From an uncultured Clostridia bacterium (GTDB lineage: Bacteria; Bacillota; Clostridia; Oscillospirales; Ruminococcaceae): 13,808 bases of DNA. Where the stretch lies: positions 1 through 13,808 of the forward strand of contig CAMOFU010000032.1 of the NCBI GenBank assembly GCA_946613705.1. The letters run 5' to 3'. Positions within the stretch are counted from its first letter, which is position 1, and each line of letters begins with the position of its first letter. The notes under the pieces were generated by a model that saw only the letters and a program-made list of their open reading frames with translations, had not been told where the DNA came from and made no database searches. The position numbers were made by a program, and so were the translations under genes. Below are positions 5,474 to 10,894 of this stretch, one piece after another.

Positions 5474-6211
5474 TTACTTTATCTTGAAGCTGTCCAGCCA
5501 CTTTAACATAGCATCGCGGTATTCGCCCTTGTCCTCCTCGGCGCAGTAAACGTCCACGAGGAAGAAGCCGTCCGCATACGGGAACAACCCCTCTATGTAC
5601 CAAACCTCATCGCTCTTGCCGATGTAATTCGCGCAGTGTCTCGGATACTCACCGTAGATGTAGTTCGCGCCCTCGCGCACTATATACTTGATCTCGTTGT
5701 CGTTGATCTTGACTGTGCGCCCCTTGAATGCCTCGGCAAAGTCCTTGGCATTGAGCCCGCCGTACATTTCCTTCTCGGGATCGGTGTATGTGTGTACGCT
5801 TACATCAAAGCCCGCCAGCCGCGAGGAATAGAACCCGAGCAGATCATAGCTGCTGCCCTGGACTGTGAGCATATCGCCCTTCTTCAACCCGCTCGGCACC
5901 GTGATCTCCCACAGCGGCTCGCTGACAGTCTCCCAGGTATCCTCCTTGGTGACATTGCGCTGCTCGAGCCAGCGCATACCGAAGAACACACCTGCGCCGA
6001 TAAGCAGTGCCAGTATAAACACTATAGGCACTACGGGCACCGAACGGGTGCGCTTAACGTCCGCAAGTGTCTGGCTTGCAAACGGCGAATCGGGCGACGG
6101 CGTATATGACGAGGTGTTGGTATTCGCAGCTCCGCCAAGCTTCAGCGGTCTGCCGCACTCACAGTAAACAGCCCCATCGGGATTCTCACGGCCGCAGTAC
6201 ATACATTTCAT
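5474..6211 (-). CDS. Zinc-ribbon protein with one membrane span and an extracellular domain
   Basis: The 245-residue protein begins with a zinc-ribbon-like motif CMYC...CEC (C3, C6, C17, C19), followed by a Ser/Pro/Thr-rich linker (25-50). A basic stop (VKRTR) leads into one transmembrane helix (about 58-78, VPVVPIVFILALLIGAGVFFG). The remaining 165 residues (for example ITVPSGLKKGDMLTVQGSSYDLLGFY and WYIEGLFPYADGFFLVDVYC) are mixed alpha/beta and should lie outside the cell. I do not recognise the outer domain. The second Cys pair is CxC rather than the usual CxxC, so metal binding is plausible but not certain. ATG 6211 follows GGAGGT with good spacing. It has its own promoter (6312-6340) and a hairpin terminator. 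A sensory or envelope role is a guess from topology. Confidence 0.85.
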   Translation of the reverse strand: MKCMYCGRENPDGAVYCECGRPLKLGGAANTNTSSYTPSPDSPFASQTLADVKRTRSVPVVPIVFILALLIGAGVFFGMRWLEQRNVTKEDTWETVSEPLWEITVPSGLKKGDMLTVQGSSYDLLGFYSSRLAGFDVSVHTYTDPEKEMYGGLNAKDFAEAFKGRTVKINDNEIKYIVREGANYIYGEYPRHCANYIGKSDEVWYIEGLFPYADGFFLVDVYCAEEDKGEYRDAMLKWLDSFKIK

Positions 6212-6252
6212 ATTCCTGACCTCCGATTTTCATATTTCTTTTTTGGCTTTGA

Positions 6253-6280
6253 TTGTGATTTGTGATTTGAAATTTGTGAT
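6253..6280 (+). repeat. Four tandem heptamers TTGTGAT/TTGTGAT/TTGAAAT/TTGTGAT
   Basis: The heptamer starts at 6253, 6260, 6267 (two changes) and 6274. It falls in the predicted leader of the zinc-ribbon gene, 42-69 bp upstream of its ATG. It may be a slippage product, a protein-binding array, or a spacer element in the leader RNA. Confidence 0.6.
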
Positions 6281-6311
6281 TCAGGCATTACGATCCTATA
6301 CTTCTTTTTTA

Positions 6312-6340
6312 ATCATAACATATGTTATCCAAAAAGTCAA
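6312..6340 (-). promoter_or_regulatory. Sigma-A-type promoter of the zinc-ribbon gene
   Basis: On the minus strand TTGACT (6340-6335) is separated by exactly 17 bp from TATGAT (6317-6312). Predicted transcription start is near 6305, giving a leader of about 95 nt. A 14-bp perfect palindrome (ATAACAT ATGTTAT, 6315-6328) covers part of the spacer and touches the -10, a typical operator position. Confidence 0.75.
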
Positions 6341-6421
6341 TATAAAAAATACACTTTATTTTAGCATTTCCGTAATCTTTTACACAGCGCCGATGAAACC
6401 TGCGGGATAATGGCCGCGCAA

Positions 6422-6453
6422 AAAAGGCTGTCCAATTTCTTGGACAGCCTTTT
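6422..6453 (-). terminator. Intrinsic terminator of pckG (symmetrical, T runs on both strands)
   Basis: AAAAGGCTGTCCAA (6422-6435) and TTGGACAGCCTTTT (6440-6453) form a perfect 14-bp stem with a 4-nt loop. On the minus strand it is followed by T residues and lies 28 bp after the pckG stop. Symmetry means it could also stop plus-strand transcripts. Confidence 0.92.
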
Positions 6454-6481
6454 GCTGTTTTGCTATACGGAGACTTACCGA

Positions 6482-8287
6482 TTATTTGTTCAGTCTCTCC
6501 TCGATCATATCGAGCTCCTTGTAGAGAGCCTCGGGGATACGGCCGCCCTTAGCGGCGATGTCCTCATCGTAGTAACGGCGCATTTCCTTGATCTCAGCCT
6601 TCCAGAGATCGGTGTCAACTGAAAGCAGCTCCTTCATTCTGTCGAGAGATACCTCGTCCTCGATGCCCTCGCGGTTGATATCCTCGGGCTTGGGCAGGAA
6701 GCCGATCGGTGTCTCAACGGCATCAACTGTGCCCTCGCAGCGCTTGATGATCCAGTCAAGAACGCGCATATTGTCGCCGAAGCCAGGCCACATGAAGTTG
6801 CCGTCTGCGTCCTTCTTGAACCAGTTTACGTTGAAGATCTTGGGAGCCTTGTCGCCGAGCATCTCGCCCATCTCGAGCCAGTGAGCCCAGTAGTCGCCAA
6901 CGTTATAGCCGATGAAGGGCTTCATAGCCATAGGATCGTGACGGAGCACGCCTACCGCACCTGTAGCTGCTGCTGTAGTCTCGGAGGAAACAGCCGAGCC
7001 GACATATGTGCCGTGTACCCAGTCGAAGGACTGATATACCAGCGGAGTGGTCTTCTCACGTCTGCCGCCGAAGATCATAGCCATTACGGGAACGCCCTCG
7101 GGGTTGTTGAACTCGGGCGATACGCAGGGGCAGTTCTCAGCGGGAGCGGTAAATCTCGAGTTCGGGTGAGCGAGCTTCTCGCCGCTTGCTACATACTCGG
7201 GACCGTTCACCTTAGCACCCTTCCACTCGGTAGCGTTCACGGGAGGATTCTTGTCCAGACCCTCCCACCACGGTGTCATGGTATCGTTATTGATAGCAAC
7301 GTTTGTGAAGATAGCGTTCTTCTTGGTGGAAGCAAGAGCGTTGTAGTTGCTCTTTGCATTTGTACCGGGAGCAACGCCGAAGAAGCCGTTCTCGGGATTG
7401 ATAGCATAGAGTCTGCCGTCCTTGCCGGGCTTCATCCACGCGATATCGTCACCGACTGTCCATACCTTGTAGCCCTGCTCGGTGTAGTACTTGGGCGGGA
7501 TAAGCATTGCAAGGTTGGTCTTGCCGCAGGCAGAGGGGAAAGCAGCGGTGATGTATTTTACTTCGCCGTTGGGCTTCTCAACGCCGAGGATAAGCATATG
7601 CTCAGCCATCCAGCCCTCGTTCTTGCCCTGGAAGGAAGCGATCCTGAGTGCGAAGCACTTCTTGCCGAGCAGAACGTTTCCGCCGTAAGCGGAGTTGATC
7701 GACCAGATAGTATTGTCCTCGGGGAACTGAACGATGTATCTCTTCTCGGGATCAACGTCAGCCTTCGAGTGCAGACCTCTTACGAAGTCATTGGAGGTAT
7801 CACCGAGGTTCTCGAAAGCCTTGGTGCCCATACGGGTCATGATATCCATATTAAGTACAACATAGATCGAGTCGGTCAGCTCAACGCCCACCTTGGCAAG
7901 AGGCGAACCGATAGGTCCCATGGAATAAGGGATAACGTACATTGTTCTGCCCTTCATAACGCCGTCGTACATCGGGGTGAGCATAGCGTACATTTCCTTG
8001 GGGTCCATCCAGTTATTTGTCGGGCCTGCGTCCTCCTTGGTGCGGGTGCAGATAAATGTTCTGTCCTCAACACGGGCAACGTCGTTGGGCTTGGTCCTGT
8101 GATATAAGCAGCCGGGATACTCGTCCTGATTCATCGGGATCATCTCACCCGTCTTGATCGCCTCATCGCGCAGAGACTGAAGCTGCTCATCGGAGCCGTC
8201 GATCCATACAACGGTATCGGGCTTAGTCAGAGCGATCATTTCATCGACCCATTTGTTGACATTTGGGTTGTTGGTTAAACTTGCCAT
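6482..8287 (-). CDS. pckG: Phosphoenolpyruvate carboxykinase, GTP type
   Basis: This cytoplasmic enzyme interconverts oxaloacetate + GTP and phosphoenolpyruvate + GDP + CO2. In fermenting gut anaerobes it often runs in the CO2-fixing direction towards oxaloacetate and succinate, although direction is not visible in sequence. The 601-residue length is normal. Motifs seen: R-rich substrate segment ARVEDRTFICT (71-81), YGGN (201-204), KKCFALRIAS (209-218), AEHMLI with the metal-ligand His (230), PEPCK P-loop FPSACGKTN (250-258), kinase-2 VGDDIAWM (278-285), and EPENGFFGVAPGTN-like INPENGFFGVAPGTN. Near the middle it carries the GTP-enzyme run NCPCVSPEFNNPEGVP. ATG 8287 is preceded by GAGGAG at 9 nt. 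It is monocistronic by its own consensus promoter and terminator. Assignment is firm. Confidence 0.97.
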   Translation of the reverse strand: MASLTNNPNVNKWVDEMIALTKPDTVVWIDGSDEQLQSLRDEAIKTGEMIPMNQDEYPGCLYHRTKPNDVARVEDRTFICTRTKEDAGPTNNWMDPKEMYAMLTPMYDGVMKGRTMYVIPYSMGPIGSPLAKVGVELTDSIYVVLNMDIMTRMGTKAFENLGDTSNDFVRGLHSKADVDPEKRYIVQFPEDNTIWSINSAYGGNVLLGKKCFALRIASFQGKNEGWMAEHMLILGVEKPNGEVKYITAAFPSACGKTNLAMLIPPKYYTEQGYKVWTVGDDIAWMKPGKDGRLYAINPENGFFGVAPGTNAKSNYNALASTKKNAIFTNVAINNDTMTPWWEGLDKNPPVNATEWKGAKVNGPEYVASGEKLAHPNSRFTAPAENCPCVSPEFNNPEGVPVMAMIFGGRREKTTPLVYQSFDWVHGTYVGSAVSSETTAAATGAVGVLRHDPMAMKPFIGYNVGDYWAHWLEMGEMLGDKAPKIFNVNWFKKDADGNFMWPGFGDNMRVLDWIIKRCEGTVDAVETPIGFLPKPEDINREGIEDEVSLDRMKELLSVDTDLWKAEIKEMRRYYDEDIAAKGGRIPEALYKELDMIEERLNK

Positions 8288-8360
8288 TAAAAAAACTCCT
8301 CTCAGTTGGTCAGTGGAATTGCAGTCGGCTTATCCGAGACTACAAATTTCCCTATTATTG

Positions 8361-8389
8361 ATTATACCGCAAATCCCGTGATTTGTCAA
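8361..8389 (-). promoter_or_regulatory. Consensus sigma-A-type promoter of pckG with inverted repeat in the spacer
   Basis: On the minus strand TTGACA (8389-8384) and TATAAT (8366-8361) are perfect consensus hexamers 17 bp apart. The predicted leader is about 65-70 nt. CAAATC-ccgt-GATTTG (8370-8385) is an inverted repeat filling the spacer and overlapping the -35, as expected for a repressor operator. Confidence 0.88.
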
Positions 8390-8666
8390 CACAATATTTG
8401 CATAAGCGCAGATTATTTTATTCATCAAAGTCCGCATTACAGCGGCGGAAGCACTGTTAGCGCTGGCTAACGATATTTTTCTGCGATTTGCACAATTCCC
8501 CGCGCGGGAAAGCGGAGCGGGTAAGCAAAATGCCGAAGCCGCTCACAAACGTCACCGGACGCGGGGCGATCTGTTGTCGGATATGAACATACCCCGCCGC
8601 AGGCAGACGAGCGGCAGCACAGCAGAATGCACAAACGGGCGAGGCAGCGGAGACGGCAGATCGGAT
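8390..8666 (+). other. Non-coding stretch between divergent promoters, several inverted repeats
   Basis: I find no credible gene here: open frames exist on the minus strand but have no recognisable family pattern. Visible structure: GTTAGC-gctg-GCTAAC at 8456-8471 followed by GATATTTTT; TTCCC/GGGAA arms around 8494-8510; and a nested hairpin with GCGGGG (8561-8566) pairing CCCCGC (8592-8597), with TGTT/AACA inside. No match to the cobalamin, TPP, folate or preQ1 riboswitch cores was seen. Because the plus promoter lies downstream, these hairpins would not be in the transport gene leader unless another start site exists. Confidence 0.4.
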
Positions 8667-8695
8667 TTGCAATATCGCGGTCAGCCGTATATAAT
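8667..8695 (+). promoter_or_regulatory. Promoter of the ECF S-component gene
   Basis: TTGCAA (8667-8672) and TATAAT (8690-8695) are 17 bp apart. The start site would be near 8702, leaving a leader of about 46 nt with AAGGAG and GGTGAT before ATG 8748. Confidence 0.7.
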
Positions 8696-8747
8696 ACAGG
8701 AAAGCGAACAGGGATCGGATACAAAAATGAAGGAGCGGTGATCTCAT

Positions 8748-9302
8748 ATGTCAGAAATCGAAATCAAAAACAAAAACAAAGATGTGCGGCAGCTTACCTC
8801 GGCGGGGCTGTTTGCGGCGGTGATATTCATTACCACGGCATACATACACGTTCCCACGGGGCTTGGCTACACGCACATCGGTGACGGATTCATATTTCTT
8901 GCAGCGGCGATGCTGCCGAAGCGGTACTCACTGCCCGCTGCGGCGGTCGGGGCTGCGGCGGCAGATGCTGCCTGCGGCATGGTGATCTGGGCACCCGCGA
9001 CGCTCATCATCAAGCCGCTGACAGTGCTCGCATTCAGCGGGGACGGCAGAGTGATCTGCCGACGGAACCTGCTTGCACTGATACCTGCGCTGATCTGCAA
9101 TGTGATCGGCTACAGCCTGTACGAAGCGCTCTTCATGACACCGACCTCGCTCAAAGCCGCGCTCTTCTCAGCCTTTGCGCAGACACCCTTCTACACGGTA
9201 CAGACGCTTATAGGGGCGCTGATATTCACGGTGCTCGGCAGGTCTGCGAAGCATCTGCGCGTTACCCGTTCTGGTCTGTCGAGTTCTTATAATCGGAGGT
9301 AA
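8748..9302 (+). CDS. ECF transporter substrate-binding (S) component, TIGR04002-like, substrate unknown
   Basis: Integral membrane protein of 184 residues with about six hydrophobic helices (near 17-35, 46-58, 62-80, 84-97, 107-129 and 145-165). In energy-coupling-factor transporters the S component binds a vitamin or similar small molecule and docks on a shared EcfT plus two ATPases. The pattern LTSAGLFAAVIFITTAYIHVPTG (17-39), HIGDGFIFLAAAML and WAPATLIIKPL recalls the small ECF-S family TIGR04002. No energising genes are present here, so it would use a module encoded elsewhere. ATG 8748 has GGTGAT at about 5 nt. The last 14 or so residues (VTRSGLSSSYNRR) look like an extension and overlap the convergent VanY gene by 41 nt. 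The ligand cannot be read from sequence. Confidence 0.8.
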   Translation: MSEIEIKNKNKDVRQLTSAGLFAAVIFITTAYIHVPTGLGYTHIGDGFIFLAAAMLPKRYSLPAAAVGAAAADAACGMVIWAPATLIIKPLTVLAFSGDGRVICRRNLLALIPALICNVIGYSLYEALFMTPTSLKAALFSAFAQTPFYTVQTLIGALIFTVLGRSAKHLRVTRSGLSSSYNRR

Positions 9303-10242
9303 CGCCGAGGTATTCCTCAAGGCAGATATCCTGATCGAATATCTCCTTTGCCGCCTTGACACCCACATAGCGGATATGCCACGGCTCGTAAGCATAGCCT
9401 GTGATCTTTTCCTTGCCGAGCGGGAAACGGATAATGAAGCCGTAGTCGGCGCAGTTGTTGGCGAGCCAGATAGCCTCGTGAGTGCCTGCGAAATCGAACT
9501 CTGTGGTATTCACGTCCATGCAGAGCCCCGACTGATGCTCTGAATGCCCTGCGCGGGAGGACACCCTGTCTGCCTCATCGGCACCGCGCTGGGCGGCATA
9601 GTTGTTATAAAGCATCTCCTGCTCGCGGTAGCTACGGAAGCCCGAGCAGATAAACAGCGACACGCCGTCAGCCCAGGCATCGCTTGCCATTTTGTTGAAT
9701 GCCTCTTCAGCCTGCGGGTCGAGCCCGGGGGCATAATCGGCGGGCAGCGAGTAGGTCTTATTGACTATCATTATGCCGTCAACGTAGGTGATGCCGTCCT
9801 TGACCTCGAGCTTATGGCCTGCCGCCTCGGCGGTCTTGTTCTCGCTCTTGCTCTCAGCCGCCGAGGAAACGGAGCTGTCCGCCTCCGAGGAACTGTCCGC
9901 CGCCGAGGAAGTACTCAGCGAGGAGTCGCTGCTGCTGCTGACGGCTGCGGGCGGCTCTGCCGAGCTGTCCGACTCTGTCTCCGTATCCGTGGTACGCTCG
10001 ACAGTTACCGTCTGAGCGGCATCGGCGGAGGGGTTCTCGCCCGAGGCAGGCTTACGGATAAACACAAAATACACCAGTATAGCCACCAAAAACACACCTA
10101 TCCCCGTAAGCACGCCATACGCCTGCATGGTATCCTTGCGGTACTGTTCCCTTGTATATCCTGGCGGCGCAGAATACCGCTTCCTTTTTTTATTACTGCT
10201 TTTATGATGATTTTTATTACTGCTTTTACTGTTCAAAGACAT
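9262..10242 (-). CDS. Membrane-anchored D-Ala-D-Ala carboxypeptidase, VanY/M15B type
   Basis: Zinc enzyme that removes terminal D-Ala from peptidoglycan precursors on the outer face of the membrane. The 326-residue product has a basic cytoplasmic N-terminus (1-40, rich in Lys, Asn and Ser), one transmembrane helix (about 43-62), and a long Ser/Ala/Glu/Asp spacer (65-140). The catalytic domain follows with all expected motifs: SGFRSYREQ (200-208), SEHQSGLCMD with ligands H236 and D243, and EPWHIRYVG with E286 and ligand H289. ATG 10242 has GAGGT at 7 nt. VanY-type proteins occur both in glycopeptide resistance clusters and as ordinary wall-maturation enzymes. No vanS/R/H/A/X-like gene is present here, so a housekeeping role is more likely. 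It is last of the minus-strand envelope group. Confidence 0.93.
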   Translation of the reverse strand: MSLNSKSSNKNHHKSSNKKRKRYSAPPGYTREQYRKDTMQAYGVLTGIGVFLVAILVYFVFIRKPASGENPSADAAQTVTVERTTDTETESDSSAEPPAAVSSSSDSSLSTSSAADSSSEADSSVSSAAESKSENKTAEAAGHKLEVKDGITYVDGIMIVNKTYSLPADYAPGLDPQAEEAFNKMASDAWADGVSLFICSGFRSYREQEMLYNNYAAQRGADEADRVSSRAGHSEHQSGLCMDVNTTEFDFAGTHEAIWLANNCADYGFIIRFPLGKEKITGYAYEPWHIRYVGVKAAKEIFDQDICLEEYLGVTSDYKNSTDQNG

Positions 10243-10323
10243 TATTTTACCTCATTTATTATATGTGTTACCCGACAGGCGGCTGACATATGTACCGACC
10301 TCTGCACATTCCGCCCGTACCTG

Positions 10324-10332
10324 ATTATACCA
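10324..10332 (-). promoter_or_regulatory. Extended -10 promoter candidate for the VanY-type gene
   Basis: On the minus strand TGG followed by TATAAT (10329-10324) fits the TGnTATAAT extended -10. I see no good -35 at 16-18 bp. The transcript would begin near 10317, about 75 nt before the ATG. Read-through from the acylphosphatase gene is also possible, since no terminator lies between them. Confidence 0.5.
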
Positions 10333-10371
10333 CATTTGCCTGCCGCAAGCTGTCGAAACCTGCCGCGAAGA

Positions 10372-10668
10372 TCAGATTATGCTGAAAGAGTGCTCATTGC
10401 AGACGGGCACGGTCTTCACGCTCATATTTTCGATACGCACAAAGGTACCCTTTTCGACCTGCATGACGGTCATATCAATAGACCGTTCGGTACCCTCGAG
10501 CTCAGCCTCGACTGAGCCGTCCCACATATTTTTGACCCATCCGCTGACGCCGTTTGCGCGTGCGGCGTAATACATTCTGTATCGAAAGCCCACACCCTGC
10601 ACGCTCCCGTAGAACACAAAATGCTTCCGAACGGTCTTATTCTTATTCTCCATATCAGAACTATCCAC
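10372..10668 (-). CDS. acyP: Acylphosphatase
   Basis: Small cytoplasmic enzyme that hydrolyses the carboxyl-phosphate bond of acylphosphates such as acetyl- and carbamoyl-phosphate. The signature GSVQGVGFRYR carries the phosphate-loop Arg, and GWVKNMWDGSVE carries the catalytic Asn, both in the conserved spacing; the core covers almost the whole chain. I chose GTG 10668 because GGAGG (10679-10675) lies 6 nt upstream, giving 98 residues. ATG 10653 (93 residues, MENKNK...) is the alternative, with AGGTGG at 11 nt. Longer in-frame ORFs upstream start before the ribosome site and are unlikely. It lies between the LCP and VanY genes on the same strand, but a functional link with wall assembly is not evident. 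Family assignment is firm, the exact start is not. Confidence 0.9.
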   Translation of the reverse strand: MDSSDMENKNKTVRKHFVFYGSVQGVGFRYRMYYAARANGVSGWVKNMWDGSVEAELEGTERSIDMTVMQVEKGTFVRIENMSVKTVPVCNEHSFSII

Positions 10669-10692
10669 CTTACACCTCCGCAGCACGCAGAA

Positions 10693-10719
10693 AGCACCGG
10701 GCAGGCTATGCACGGTGCT
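10693..10719 (-). promoter_or_regulatory. Leader hairpin just upstream of the acylphosphatase ribosome site
   Basis: AGCACC and GGTGCT (10714-10719 and 10693-10698 on the minus strand) form a 6-bp stem with a 15-nt loop, ending 14 nt before the GGAGG. It could influence translation, but no riboswitch motif is recognised. Confidence 0.35.
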
Positions 10720-10791
10720 GTCTGATGTATGATTTAAGAAGGAAGAAAGATAATGTCTTGTTTTAAGGGGTTTGTTCCCTGCTATGTTTAT

Positions 10792-10817
10792 ATTATAATC
10801 TTCCTGCTTAAATTATA
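10792..10817 (-). promoter_or_regulatory. Two TATAAT boxes, candidate promoter(s) of acyP
   Basis: Minus-strand TATAAT occurs at 10817-10812 and at 10797-10792 in an AT-rich stretch after the LCP terminator. Neither has a convincing -35 (best candidate GTTATA, 16 bp before the second). Given the terminator upstream, some promoter must lie here, but its exact position is uncertain. Confidence 0.35.
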
Positions 10818-10843
10818 ACTTAAACCAAAGTGAAAGCTATGTG

Positions 10844-10880
10844 AAAAACTCCCCTTCGCGTTTTCGGCACGGAGGGGAGT
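10844..10880 (-). terminator. Intrinsic terminator of the LCP gene
   Basis: On the minus strand ACTCCCCT (10880-10873) pairs with AGGGGAGT (10855-10848) around a 17-nt loop and runs into TTTTT. It lies 15 bp after the LCP stop. Confidence 0.85.
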
Positions 10881-10894
10881 AGTCATCAGACAGG

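Noticed and set aside
6881..8107. 408-codon open frame on the plus strand
   Set aside because: It lies entirely antisense within pckG, shows no family motif and has a composition typical of the reverse complement of a codon-biased gene.
8457..8747. Minus-strand open frames of 96 and 85 codons in the pckG-ECF interval
   Set aside because: They are rich in Cys and Arg without family pattern and overlap the plus-strand promoter and ribosome site.
8390..8747. Riboswitch controlling the ECF S component
   Set aside because: I looked for cobalamin, TPP, folate and preQ1 cores and found none, and the likely promoter at 8667-8695 leaves a leader too short for one.
9262..10242. Glycopeptide-resistance cluster around the VanY-type gene
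   Set aside because: No ligase, dehydrogenase, VanX-type dipeptidase or two-component system is present, so resistance cannot be claimed.
9544..10515. 323-codon open frame on the plus strand
   Set aside because: It overlaps the VanY and acylphosphatase genes in antisense, and both of those have complete active sites.
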